Of a stretch of DNA of 48,364 nt, positions 16,475 through 24,394 are shown one piece after another (position 1 is the first letter of the stretch; every line of letters starts with the position of its first letter). The DNA lies in NCBI GenBank assembly GCA_018713425.1, contig DVOT01000136.1, positions 1 to 48,364 of the forward strand, in the 5' to 3' direction. The stretch comes from Alectryocaccomicrobium faecavium. GTDB lineage: Bacteria; Bacillota; Clostridia; Christensenellales; Aristaeellaceae. A program made the translations under genes and the position numbers. The notes under the pieces were generated by a model, which was not told the DNA's origin, ran no database searches, and saw only the letters and a list, made by a program, of their open reading frames with translations.

Positions 16475-17062
16475 ATGGGGGATAGAATGTTCCATTTTTA
16501 TGCTTATATGTCGCGCATGAAGTTGATCCGGCGCTGGGGCCTACGGCGCAACACCTGCGAGGAAAACGACGCGGAGCATTCCCTGCAGGTGGCCATGATC
16601 GCGCATTGCCTGGCCACCATCCGCAATGTGCGCTATGGCGGCCAGGTGGATGTGGGGCGCGTGGTGCTCCTGAGCGTGTATCACGAGGCGGCCGAAGTGG
16701 TGACGGGCGATCTGGCCGCGCCCATCAAATATTTCAACCCCGGCATCAAGACGGCGTTTAAGCAAATTGAACGCCTGGCCAGCGAACAGTTGCTGGGCTA
16801 TCTGCCCGAGGATCTCAAGCCCTCGTACGCGCCGCTGCTATTCCCCGAGGAAGATAGTCCGGAATGGGCGCTGGTGAAGGCGGCGGACAAGATCAGCGCC
16901 TATGTGAAGTGCGAGGAAGAGGCGGGGTATGGCAACGCCGAATTCGAAAGCGCGCGCAGCGTGATTCGCCGGCAGATCGCCAGCATGGAACTGCCGGAGG
17001 CGGAGGATTTTATGCGGGAATTCGCCCCCAGCTTCTCTTTGCCGCTGGATGCGCTGAATTAG
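16475..17062 (+). CDS. yfbR: 5'-deoxynucleotidase, YfbR-like HD-domain hydrolase
   Basis: Dephosphorylates deoxyribonucleoside 5'-monophosphates in the E. coli YfbR family. The 195-residue protein matches that family almost end to end: FHFYAYMSRMKLIRRWGLRR, NDAEHSLQVAMIAH (first metal histidine), YHEAAEVVTGDLAAPIKYF (HD pair replaced by HE at the second position), the VKAADKISAYVKCEEE helix and FAPSFSLPLDAL at the end. Starts at 16475 (GGAG six bases upstream, chosen) and 16487 are both reasonable; the 16445 ATG, 11 bases after the promoter, has no binding site. The AraD-like gene follows after 39 bases, so the two are probably cotranscribed although their pathways differ. Confidence 0.9.
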   Translation: MGDRMFHFYAYMSRMKLIRRWGLRRNTCEENDAEHSLQVAMIAHCLATIRNVRYGGQVDVGRVVLLSVYHEAAEVVTGDLAAPIKYFNPGIKTAFKQIERLASEQLLGYLPEDLKPSYAPLLFPEEDSPEWALVKAADKISAYVKCEEEAGYGNAEFESARSVIRRQIASMELPEAEDFMREFAPSFSLPLDALN

Positions 17063-17101
17063 AATGGCTTGTCAAAGGATCTTCATGGAGGAGTGGAACG
17101 C

Positions 17102-17800
17102 ATGCTGGAACTGAGAAAGCAGGTTTATGAGGCCAATATGGAATTGTACCGCAACCACCTGGCGCCGCTCACGTGGGGCAATGTTTCGCAGGTGGATCGC
17201 TCGCTGGGCGTTATGGCCATCAAACCCAGCGGCGTTCCTTATGAGCGCCTGTCGGCGGAGGACATCACCGTCGTTTCGCTGGAAACGGGCGAGCGGGTTG
17301 CCGGGCATTTGAACCCTTCTTCCGATACGCCCACGCACCTTGCGCTGTACCGCGCGTTTCCTGGCATTGGCGGCATCACGCACACGCATTCGCCCTATGC
17401 CACCGCGTGGGCGCAGGCGGGCAGGCCGCTGCGCTGCCTGGGCACCACGCACGCGGATTGCTTTTATGGCGAGGTGCCTGTCACGCGCTATGTCAGCCGG
17501 GAAGAGGCCGCTCGGGCATACGAGGCGGAAACTGGCACGGTGATTGTGGAGGCCTTCGCGGGGCGCGATCCCGTGCACACGCCAGGCGTGCTCGTGCGCG
17601 GGCACGGCCCGTTCACCTGGGGCGATTCGGCCCTGAAAAGCGTATATAACGCGATCACTTTGGAAGAGGTTGCGCGGATGAACTTGCTAACTTTGCTGCT
17701 GGACGGCAATGTTCCAGATTTGCCGGAGGCTTTGCAAAGCAAGCATTTCGAGCGCAAACATGGCCCGAATGCCTATTATGGCCAAGGGAGCAATGGATAA
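17102..17800 (+). CDS. araD: L-ribulose-5-phosphate 4-epimerase (class II aldolase family)
   Basis: Links arabinose catabolism to the pentose phosphate pathway by epimerising L-ribulose-5-phosphate to D-xylulose-5-phosphate. The 232-residue protein has the family length. It shows TWGNVSQVDRSLGVMAIKPSGVPY near residues 25-45, SSDTPTHLALYRAFPGIGGITHTHSPYATAW with the zinc histidines (about 95-97), GTTHADCFYG and a third zinc histidine in LVRGHGPFTWG. These fit AraD/UlaF/SgaE-type epimerases, so L-xylulose-5-phosphate is not excluded as substrate. Ribosome binding site GGAGGAG lies 8 bases before the ATG. No araA or araB is visible; the FGGY kinase at 4.5 kb could supply the phosphate but is far away. 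Confidence 0.9.
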   Translation: MLELRKQVYEANMELYRNHLAPLTWGNVSQVDRSLGVMAIKPSGVPYERLSAEDITVVSLETGERVAGHLNPSSDTPTHLALYRAFPGIGGITHTHSPYATAWAQAGRPLRCLGTTHADCFYGEVPVTRYVSREEAARAYEAETGTVIVEAFAGRDPVHTPGVLVRGHGPFTWGDSALKSVYNAITLEEVARMNLLTLLLDGNVPDLPEALQSKHFERKHGPNAYYGQGSNG

Positions 17801-17991
17801 TATGGGCATTGCACCCAATCATTTCACATTCCGGGTTTATAATTGTGGCGGGTATAGAAATGCAACAAAACATAAACAATGAATTTTGTGAAATGTGGCT
17901 CTGGCATTTTGGACGCTGAGCCTGTATAATAAGAAGCAGGAAAAATGGCAACGCGATTTGCATTTTTTACGAATCAGGGGGAGGTTATTTC

Positions 17992-19113
17992 ATGGCAAGT
18001 TTGACGCTGAAAAACATCTACAAGGTTTATGCGGGTGGCGTAACGGCTGTCAGCGATTTCAATCTGGACATTGAGGACAAAGAGTTTATCGTACTGGTTG
18101 GTCCGTCTGGCTGTGGTAAATCCACCACGCTGCGCATGGTTGCAGGCCTTGAGGAAATCACCGATGGTGAACTCTATATCGGCGATAAGCTGGTGAATGA
18201 CGTCGCCCCGAAAGATCGCGATATCGCAATGGTGTTCCAGAACTACGCTCTGTACCCGCACATGACGGTGTACGACAACATGGCGTTCGGCCTGAAGCTG
18301 CGCAAGACGCCCAAGCAGGAAATCGACCGCCGCGTGAAGGAAGCCGCCAAGATCCTGGACATCGAGCACCTGCTCACCCGTAAGCCGAAGGCGCTTTCCG
18401 GTGGTCAGCGCCAGCGCGTCGCGCTGGGCCGCGCCATCGTCCGCGAGCCGAAGGTCTTCCTGATGGACGAACCGCTCTCCAACTTGGACGCGAAACTGCG
18501 CGTGCAGATGCGTACGGAAATCACCAAGCTGCATCAGCGCCTGCAGACCACCTTCATCTACGTTACGCACGACCAGACCGAGGCCATGACGATGGGCTCC
18601 CGTATCGTCGTTATGAAGGATGGTTTCATCCAGCAGGTCGATACTCCGCAGAACCTGTACGACTATCCCACCAACCTGTTCGTCGCGGGCTTCATTGGCA
18701 CGCCGCAGATGAACTTCTTCACTGTCACGCTCGAAAAGCGCGGCACCGATGTGTATGCTGTGTTCGGCGAGAACGCCATCAAGATTCCGAAGGGCAAGCT
18801 GCAGAAGTTCGTGTCCGATTCCTACATCGGCAAGGAAGTCTACATGGGCGTCCGTCCGGAAAACATCCACGATGAAGAGGGCTTCATCAACGCCTCCCCC
18901 GATAGCAAGATCAAGGTTTCCGTGGAAATCGTTGAGCTGATGGGTTCTGAGACGTACCTCTACCTCAAGACTTCCGGCAAGGAAGGCAACATCATCGCCC
19001 GCGTTGACCCGCGCTCCACTGCCCGCTCCGGCAACACCATCGAGGTTGCGTTCGATGTGAATCGTCTGCACTTCTTCGATAAGGACACCGAAGCCACCAT
19101 CCTCGAGCGCTAA
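17992..19113 (+). CDS. ugpC: Multiple-sugar ABC importer ATPase (MsmX/UgpC/MalK type)
   Basis: Energises sugar ABC importers; in Bacillota one such ATPase often serves many of them. The 373-residue protein has Walker A GPSGCGKST, Q-loop FQNYALYPHMTVYDN, signature LSGGQRQRVALGRA, Walker B FLMDEPLSNLDAKLR and switch THDQTEAM. The regulatory C-terminal OB-fold domain (about 240-373) includes the typical MGVRPENI. No permease or binding protein adjoins it, as is usual for MsmX. Codon choice is noticeably more biased (GTC, TCC, CGT, GGT mixed in) than in neighbouring genes, suggesting high expression. GGGGGAGG precedes the ATG; a TATAAT lies near 17924 without a good -35 box. A strong terminator follows. 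Confidence 0.95.
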   Translation: MASLTLKNIYKVYAGGVTAVSDFNLDIEDKEFIVLVGPSGCGKSTTLRMVAGLEEITDGELYIGDKLVNDVAPKDRDIAMVFQNYALYPHMTVYDNMAFGLKLRKTPKQEIDRRVKEAAKILDIEHLLTRKPKALSGGQRQRVALGRAIVREPKVFLMDEPLSNLDAKLRVQMRTEITKLHQRLQTTFIYVTHDQTEAMTMGSRIVVMKDGFIQQVDTPQNLYDYPTNLFVAGFIGTPQMNFFTVTLEKRGTDVYAVFGENAIKIPKGKLQKFVSDSYIGKEVYMGVRPENIHDEEGFINASPDSKIKVSVEIVELMGSETYLYLKTSGKEGNIIARVDPRSTARSGNTIEVAFDVNRLHFFDKDTEATILER

Positions 19114-19129
19114 GCGAAAATGCGTGAAG

Positions 19130-19161
19130 CGGCCCGAAGGCATCCGCCTTCGGGCCGTTTG
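19130..19161 (+). terminator. Intrinsic terminator of ugpC/msmX
   Basis: CGGCCCGAAGGC pairs perfectly with GCCTTCGGGCCG around the loop ATCC, followed by TTTGCTTGTCTT. The stem starts 16 bases after the stop codon. Confidence 0.9.
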
Positions 19162-19185
19162 CTTGTCTTCGTTACCGCTCCTCAA

Positions 19186-19296
19186 TTCAGCATGGTCGTC
19201 CCACTGCGCTCGCAAGCTCGCTTGCGGCACTCCCTGCTTCATTGGGCTTACTACGGCCTGTTTCGCGCACTGCGCGCGGCCTTCGTGCGCCCCTGC
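19186..19296 (+). repeat. Dispersed repeat module, copy 1
   Basis: The stretch from TTCAGCATGGTCGTCCCA through GCTCGCAAGCTCGCTTG and CATTGGGCTTACTACGGC to GCGCGGCCTTCGTGCGCCCC recurs, as reverse complement and nearly identical, at 46245-46452. In that second copy about 100 bases separate the first block from the others. The following bases here (CCCGGTATTCCGGGGCTGCGG and beyond) resemble the sequence inserted there, so blocks appear shuffled. Short frames crossing it are not credible genes. Confidence 0.75.
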
Positions 19297-19415
19297 GCTT
19301 CGCTGGCCCGGTATTCCGGGGCTGCGGAGCGCTTCGCGCTGTCCTCGCCCCTCCACCCCTTCGGGGCTTCGACGGCTGCGGCCTGTTTCGCCCACAGGGC
19401 GCGCGCTTCGTGCGC

Positions 19416-19539
19416 CCCCTTTGTGAAAAAGGAGCCTTTTGATTAGTGGCACTACCGTATGAAGTAGCACCTACCTCAGAGCCTCCCTTTGGAATCAAAG
19501 GGAGGTGGCACGGCGCAGCCGTGACGGAGGGATTGACAC
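19416..19539. repeat. Composite palindromic intergenic repeat, copy A
   Basis: Consists of CCCTTTGTGAAAAAGGAGCC, a centre with TTTTGATTAGTGGCACTAC, and a right arm with GCCTCCCTTT/AAAGGGAGG plus GGCACGGCGCAGCCGTGACGG and GAGGGATTG. The same right arm and centre occur at 30.7-30.9 kb and 32.1-32.3 kb. There is no ORF. It fills the space between ugpC and the BMP gene. Confidence 0.75.
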
Positions 19540-19600
19540 AGGGACGCACGAAGGCTGCGCACAGCGCGCTTATCAGGTGCGCTTGCTGTTTTTGCCCATA

Positions 19601-19650
19601 GAGAAGGGCTCCCTCTCTTGATTTTTCCAATCATTTTGAGGAAGCCCCTT
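19601..19650 (-). terminator. Terminator of the BMP-family gene
   Basis: On the minus strand GGGCTTCCTC pairs with GAGGGAGCCC (one G-U pair) across a 22-base loop and is followed by TTCTC. It begins about 33 bases after the stop codon. Confidence 0.55.
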
Positions 19651-19679
19651 TTATGCTGCGTTTGTTTTCCGGATTCGCC

Positions 19680-20765
19680 TTACACGATGGTGATGCCTTC
19701 CACGAACCAATCGATGGCGAGGATTTCTTCCGGCGTGAGGGTCTGGCCTTCTTCCACGCGCAGAGTGCCTTCATTGTCGTAGATCGGGCCTACGAACACG
19801 CCAAAGGAACCGTCCAGAATGGAGGCACGGGCCGCTTCCACGGCTTCCGCAGTGCCTTCAGCCACGTTCTTGGTCAGCGGGGAAATGTCGACCATGCCTT
19901 CAGACATGCCCATGAGCACGTTTTCGCTGGTCCAGGTGCCATCGATGACCTTCTGCACGGCATCCGTCAGGTAAGCGCCCCAGTCCCAGATGGGCGCGGT
20001 GAGGTGCGCGTTGGGGCCAGCTTCGGTCATATCAGCATTGTAACCGCAGGCCCACACGCCGCGTTCTTCGGCGGCAGCAACGGGGTTGGTGGTATCCTGA
20101 TGCTGGGCAAGCACATCCACGCCGCGATCGAGCAGGGCGATAGCAGCCTGGCGCTCGATGGTGGGATCATACCAGGTATTGGTGAAGGTCACATCCATGG
20201 TCACGTCCGGGTTCACAGAGCGCGCGCCGAGGAAATAGGCATTCATGGAATAGATGCACTCAGGCGTCTGCATGGCGGCCACATAGCCCAGGTGATTGTT
20301 TTCCGTGCGCAGGCCAGCGGCGATACCGGTCAGGTAACGAGCCTCGTAGATGCGGCCAAAATAGTTGTTGAAGTTGGTGTCGTTGGACATGTAACCAGAG
20401 CAGTGGGAGAAGATCACGTCGGGATACTGTTCGGCCAGGTCAGCCATGTACTCCATGTAACCGAAGCTGATGCCGAAGATGATGTCGCAACCCTGTTCAA
20501 CCAATTCCATCAGCGCGATTTCACAGTCGCTGTTTTCAGGCACGTTGCGCTTGATGATAATCTGATCATCCGACAGGCCGAGCGCTTCCTGCATGGCCAG
20601 GGTGCCATTGTGATGGGCCATGGTGTAGCCACCGTCGCTGATGTCGCCAATGTAGACAAAGCCGACCTTAATCTCCTCTTTCGGCACCGGTTCGAACGCC
20701 AAGGCGCTCGCGCTCATGGACAGCACCATCGCCAGGGCCAACGCGCAAACCAAAAGCTTCTTCAT
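19680..20765 (-). CDS. BMP-family substrate-binding protein (nucleoside-type ABC importer)
   Basis: A 361-residue exported protein with a signal peptide (MKKLLVCALALAMVLSMSAS, then ALA). The mature part matches the basic-membrane-protein/PnrA-like family: VGFVYIGDISDGGYT, GCDIIFGISFGYM, FSHCSGYMSNDTNFNNYFGR, EARYLTGIAAG, LGYVAAM and DWGAYLTDAVQKVIDGTW. Such proteins deliver purine nucleosides or related ligands to ABC importers. There is no cysteine at the cleavage region, so it does not look like a lipoprotein, which is unusual for a Gram-positive binding protein. No permease or ATPase of this system adjoins it. It has a strong promoter, a 13-bp hairpin at the predicted mRNA 5' end and strong codon bias, all suggesting high expression. 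Confidence 0.93.
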   Translation of the reverse strand: MKKLLVCALALAMVLSMSASALAFEPVPKEEIKVGFVYIGDISDGGYTMAHHNGTLAMQEALGLSDDQIIIKRNVPENSDCEIALMELVEQGCDIIFGISFGYMEYMADLAEQYPDVIFSHCSGYMSNDTNFNNYFGRIYEARYLTGIAAGLRTENNHLGYVAAMQTPECIYSMNAYFLGARSVNPDVTMDVTFTNTWYDPTIERQAAIALLDRGVDVLAQHQDTTNPVAAAEERGVWACGYNADMTEAGPNAHLTAPIWDWGAYLTDAVQKVIDGTWTSENVLMGMSEGMVDISPLTKNVAEGTAEAVEAARASILDGSFGVFVGPIYDNEGTLRVEEGQTLTPEEILAIDWFVEGITIV

Positions 20766-20794
20766 TCGAGTACATCCTCCTCTTTTTTCTAGCG

Positions 20795-20826
20795 TACAAT
20801 TTGAAATCCAAGCATTTCAAATTGTA
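20795..20826 (-). promoter_or_regulatory. 5'-terminal mRNA hairpin or operator
   Basis: TACAATTTGAAAT and ATTTCAAATTGTA are perfect inverted repeats around a 6-base loop. The predicted transcript start (about 20826) coincides with the first base of the stem, so the mRNA would begin in a 13-bp hairpin. This can stabilise mRNA; as DNA the same palindrome could be an operator. Confidence 0.6.
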
Positions 20827-20832
20827 TGTCTT

Positions 20833-20861
20833 ATTATACGCCTGTATTGCCAAGCCTGCAA
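20833..20861 (-). promoter_or_regulatory. Sigma-A promoter of the BMP-family gene
   Basis: On the minus strand TTGCAG (20856-20861), 17 bases, perfect TATAAT (20833-20838). Confidence 0.85.
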
Positions 20862-20937
20862 GGGCAATCCGTGTAAGGATTTTGCGTATTCGCCATAAAT
20901 GAAAAGCCGGGCCATGGCAGGTATAGGAAAGAAATTT

Positions 20938-20965
20938 TTGCTTACCCCACTCATAAACGTATATT
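20938..20965 (+). promoter_or_regulatory. Possible promoter of spoIIE
   Basis: TTGCTT (20938-20943), 16 bases, TATATT (20960-20965), about 35 bases before the ATG. A Spo0A box would be expected near spoIIE, but I find no clear TGTCGAA-type match. Confidence 0.4.
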
Positions 20966-20999
20966 TTGGGGCATATATACGGGCGTGAGGGATTCTGGT

Positions 21000-22676
21000 A
21001 TGAAAAAGATGGTGCAATGCTGGCTGCGGCTGGCGATTTGGGGGCTATGGATGGCCCTGTGCGTGCGTGCGCGGGTGGCGGATGGTTTTGCGCCGTTCGC
21101 CAGCGCGGCATACGCTGTTTTGCGGCTGAGCGGCATTCATCCGCTCGTCTTGCTGGGTGGGAGCGCGTTGGGGTGCGCGGCAAGCGGATTGGGATGGATG
21201 GGGTATCAGGCGCTCGTTGGGTGCGCTGTGGTGGAATTGTTGTACCGGTTTTCCCTTTTGCAGCGCCTGGACAGGCCGGTTTTGGCGGGCGTACTGGCGT
21301 TTTTGGGCACGGGTTTGCCGGGCGTGTTGTTTTCCTATGGCATTGCGTACAATCTTCTGGGTTCGGGGCTGAGTGCAATGGTGAGTATGGCCGTTGCGCC
21401 GGTGCTATTGCCCCTTTGTGGGCGAATGCAAGAAAAGCGAATTTTCTCCCGGGAAGAACAGTTTGCCGTGGCGCTCGCGGCGGTGATTGTGGCCATAGGG
21501 CTGCGTGATACGCCGCTACAGGGCGCGTATATGACGCTGTGTGTGTTGGCAGCCTCCGCGGCTGGGGCGGGCGCGGGGGCGTTGAGCGGTGTGTTGATGG
21601 GCGCGGCCCTGGCATTTTCCGGCGGACAGCCGGAAGCGGCGGCGGTGATGGGCATGTCAGGCGCGCTGTGCGGCGTGCTCGCGGACGCGCCCCAATGGGT
21701 GCGCGCGTTGGCGTTTCTCGCTGTGTGTCAAACGGCGTATCTCGGCCCGTTTGGCTATTCCCTGCCCGCAGCGCCGTTTCCGCAAGCTTTGTGCGGCGCG
21801 CTCGCCTCGTTGGCGCTGCCTTGCGGGCGCATAAGGGAATTGTTGGCGGCGGGAGAGGCGCGGCGAGAAGTGTGCGCGATAGCGCGGGCGGAAAAGCAAC
21901 TGCGGGACGCGGCGGCGGTGCTGGGCGAAATGGCCCAGGCGCAGCGGGTGGAAAGCGAAGAAGGCGGCGTTCAGGCAGTGCGGCAGACTTTTCGCGCGCT
22001 GCAAGGCGCGTTGCAAGGCGTAGCCAATGGCCTGCACGGCGGCCAGATATTTTGGACGCGCAAACCTGTGCGGCTGAACGCCACCGTGGGGGTTAGCGTG
22101 CGGGCCAAGGAAGCGGTATGCGGCGATAGCTATGCCGTGGTTCCCCTGTCCGACGACCGGATGATGGCCGTAATTTGCGATGGCATGGGTACAGGTGAAG
22201 CCGCGCGCGCGCAGAGCGAGCGGGCTGTACGGCTGATCACGCGGTGGATGCAAGCGGGCGCGGACGCGCCGTCCGCCATTGGCGCGGCGAACGCCTTCTT
22301 CTTGTGGCAAGGCAGCGAAACTTTTTCCACGCTGGATTTGGCGGTGATCGATCTGCGCGCTTCGCGCGCAGAACTCTATAAGTTGGCCGCGCCGCCTTCT
22401 TTGCATTTGCACGCGGACGCGGTGACGGAAATCGCGGGGGCGGATTTGCCCATTGGCGTGCTCGAAGGGGCGCGGCCCACGCCGGTGTCCGTAGCGCTAC
22501 GGCGCGGCGATACGCTGTTTATGGCCAGCGATGGCGTAATGGATCGATATACGGCGCAGGAGTTGTCCGCCGTGTTGCGGACGCAAGTGAACGCGCGCAA
22601 AGCCTGCGAGGCGGTGGTGCGGGCGCAAAGGACGCCCAAAGACGATATGACGGCCATTGTTGTAAAGCTTACGTAA
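21000..22676 (+). CDS. spoIIE: Stage II sporulation protein E (membrane PP2C phosphatase)
   Basis: In Bacillus, SpoIIE sits at the polar septum and dephosphorylates SpoIIAA, releasing sigma-F in the forespore. This 558-residue protein has about eight to ten hydrophobic segments (to about residue 275), a short middle region and a C-terminal PP2C domain (about 355-558). Phosphatase motifs are SVRAKEAVCGDSYAV, VICDGMGTGEAA, LDLAVIDLRAS, LFMASDGVMD and PKDDMTAIVVKL. It is shorter than B. subtilis SpoIIE (about 827 residues), mainly in the central oligomerisation region. GTGAGGG lies 8 bases before the ATG. It is divergent from the BMP gene. It is the main evidence that the organism forms spores. 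Confidence 0.88.
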   Translation: MKKMVQCWLRLAIWGLWMALCVRARVADGFAPFASAAYAVLRLSGIHPLVLLGGSALGCAASGLGWMGYQALVGCAVVELLYRFSLLQRLDRPVLAGVLAFLGTGLPGVLFSYGIAYNLLGSGLSAMVSMAVAPVLLPLCGRMQEKRIFSREEQFAVALAAVIVAIGLRDTPLQGAYMTLCVLAASAAGAGAGALSGVLMGAALAFSGGQPEAAAVMGMSGALCGVLADAPQWVRALAFLAVCQTAYLGPFGYSLPAAPFPQALCGALASLALPCGRIRELLAAGEARREVCAIARAEKQLRDAAAVLGEMAQAQRVESEEGGVQAVRQTFRALQGALQGVANGLHGGQIFWTRKPVRLNATVGVSVRAKEAVCGDSYAVVPLSDDRMMAVICDGMGTGEAARAQSERAVRLITRWMQAGADAPSAIGAANAFFLWQGSETFSTLDLAVIDLRASRAELYKLAAPPSLHLHADAVTEIAGADLPIGVLEGARPTPVSVALRRGDTLFMASDGVMDRYTAQELSAVLRTQVNARKACEAVVRAQRTPKDDMTAIVVKLT

Positions 22677-22694
22677 TGGCGGCCCATTTCTGCA

Positions 22695-22723
22695 TTGCAC
22701 ATTGCGAATAAGCATGCTATAAT
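22695..22723 (+). promoter_or_regulatory. Sigma-A promoter of the ZorAB-like operon
   Basis: TTGCAC (22695-22700), 17 bases, TGC-TATAAT with the hexamer at 22718-22723: both boxes plus an extended -10. Confidence 0.85.
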
Positions 22724-22745
22724 GGTATATATCTATGACTGGCAA

Positions 22746-22765
22746 CGGCTCCGCGGCAGGAGCCG
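22746..22765 (+). promoter_or_regulatory. Leader hairpin of the ZorAB-like operon
   Basis: CGGCTCC and GGAGCCG pair around a six-base loop, about 17 bases from the predicted mRNA start and 70 before the ATG. No T-run follows, so it is not a terminator. Confidence 0.4.
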
Positions 22766-22834
22766 CCCAATATAGCCAATTGCGTAAGCGGGCGCGCTGT
22801 GCGAGCGGCAACGATGGATAAAGAGGTGAAAAAA

Positions 22835-24376
22835 ATGAACTGGGTGCAAAATCTGCTGGGTTCGGCCAGTGTGGCGGATATCCTGGTATACGCGGCGATC
22901 ATTGCGATTTTTGTGCTGGGCATCGCCAAATGCGTGATGCCGGTGCTCAACACGCGTAGACTTTTGCTGCGCGCCATCCGCAACATCAAGGCGGGGGACA
23001 ACGCCAAGATTTCCTGGCAGGACGACAAATTTTTGGGCAAAGGCTCGCTCTTTCCCCATTGGAGCGAATATTTGAACAACTTGTTTTTTGCCGATGGCGC
23101 TTACCACAATGCCAGCGCGATTGAGGACTATATCAATGAAGAAACCGTGATTGAAGAGCCCGGGCGCTCCGTTCTGGCGGACGCGATTCCCGGCATCCTG
23201 GTTTCGCTGGGCTTTTTGGGCACGTTGATCGGCCTTTCCACGGGCTTGGCCAATTTTAGTATGGAAGACTCCTCGGCGGTGCAGATTTCCATCGAAACGC
23301 TGATCCCCAGCATGCGCTACGCGTTTATGACGTCGATCTTTGGCGTGATTGGCTCCATTCTTTTCACCATGGTCGTGCGCATGACCAATGGCTTTACCAA
23401 CCACGCGCTCACGGAATTTTATTCCGCCATGAAAGGCCGCGCGGGCGTGCTCTCCGTAGATCCGATGACGCAGGTCGCCATTTACCAGCAGGAGCAAACG
23501 GCGCTGATCCAAAAACTGGAACGCGAGCTGGGCGCTTCCATCGAGGCGGGCGTCCGGCCTTTGCAAAAGAGCCTGAACGAATTCATGAGCATTTCCACAA
23601 ACGAGCAGATGCGCTTCTTAAACGCCGTGGTGGAGCGCTTTGTGGATCAAATGGATCAGACGCTCAAGGGTCAGTTGCGCAATTTCGCCGTTACGCTGGA
23701 TGAAACCTGCCGCCACCACGAGGAAGTGCAGGAAAGCTACAAGGCGAACCTCGCTCAGCTCGAGCGCATGGCGCGCGAAATCGCCCAGTATGAAAAGCTG
23801 AATGATCAGATGGTTTCCAAGCTCGACGGCTATTTGAACCGGATGAGCGCGGCGCAGGTCAAATTGGAAGAAAGCTATCGCCGCGTAGGCAGCAGCGTGG
23901 AGCAGATGGAGGGCGTGGCGCAAAAGCAAAACAATTATTTGCAAACCGTCACGGCCGCGCAATCCGAAATTTCCAAGGCGGCTACGCTTTTCCAGCAGGC
24001 GAGCGAGAAGTATATGGCGCTGTTCAGCGAGAACTTCCAGAAATCCACGCAGGCGATTCTCAAGGCTTCTTCGAACATGGATACCAGCGCCAAAGCGATG
24101 GATGCGGGCGCGAAATCCCTGGAAAATGCGCATAAAGCGCTGGTGGGGCAGATCAACAAGGATCTGCGCGAAACGCTGGAGATTTTCGACCAGAACATGC
24201 AGCACATCGTCAAGCAATTGGGCGTCGCGGTGAACGAAATCACGGCGTCTGTTGAGAATCTGCCGCGCGCGGTGGGAGGAACGGCGCGCGTGTTTGAGCA
24301 GCAGCTCAATGAGATGATCGCCACCTTGCAGCGCGCGCAAGCGGCGCTGGACGATGCCGTTGCCCGCATGCGCTGA
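22835..24376 (+). CDS. MotA/TolQ/ExbB-type stator protein with long coiled tail (ZorA-like)
   Basis: A 513-residue inner-membrane protein. It has an N-terminal membrane helix (about 12-34), a soluble stretch (35-110), and two helices (about 116-140, 158-182) with the family signatures PGILVSLGFLGTLIGLSTGL and MRYAFMTSIFGVIGSILF. About 330 residues of helical, coiled-coil-rich cytoplasmic tail follow (from about 200; repeated Gln/Ser/Ala heptads). This layout, with the OmpA-type partner directly downstream, is that of ZorA/ZorB of the Zorya anti-phage system and related proton-driven stators. GAGGTG lies about 6 bases before the ATG at 22835. ZorC, ZorD or ZorE are absent. The function is therefore open: energised envelope machine, orphan defence stator or something new. 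Confidence 0.85.
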   Translation: MNWVQNLLGSASVADILVYAAIIAIFVLGIAKCVMPVLNTRRLLLRAIRNIKAGDNAKISWQDDKFLGKGSLFPHWSEYLNNLFFADGAYHNASAIEDYINEETVIEEPGRSVLADAIPGILVSLGFLGTLIGLSTGLANFSMEDSSAVQISIETLIPSMRYAFMTSIFGVIGSILFTMVVRMTNGFTNHALTEFYSAMKGRAGVLSVDPMTQVAIYQQEQTALIQKLERELGASIEAGVRPLQKSLNEFMSISTNEQMRFLNAVVERFVDQMDQTLKGQLRNFAVTLDETCRHHEEVQESYKANLAQLERMAREIAQYEKLNDQMVSKLDGYLNRMSAAQVKLEESYRRVGSSVEQMEGVAQKQNNYLQTVTAAQSEISKAATLFQQASEKYMALFSENFQKSTQAILKASSNMDTSAKAMDAGAKSLENAHKALVGQINKDLRETLEIFDQNMQHIVKQLGVAVNEITASVENLPRAVGGTARVFEQQLNEMIATLQRAQAALDDAVARMR

Positions 24377-24394
24377 AGCGGGAGGTGACGGACG

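Noticed and set aside
19187..19630. Several 60-150-codon frames in both directions
   Set aside because: They cross the terminator and the dispersed repeats, have no good starts, and their protein sequence changes with the repeat blocks.
22733..22821. Short leader ORF before the ZorA-like gene
   Set aside because: An ATG follows the promoter and gives a 28-codon frame, but it has no ribosome binding site and its sequence is dictated by the hairpin; no sign of a peptide-based attenuator.
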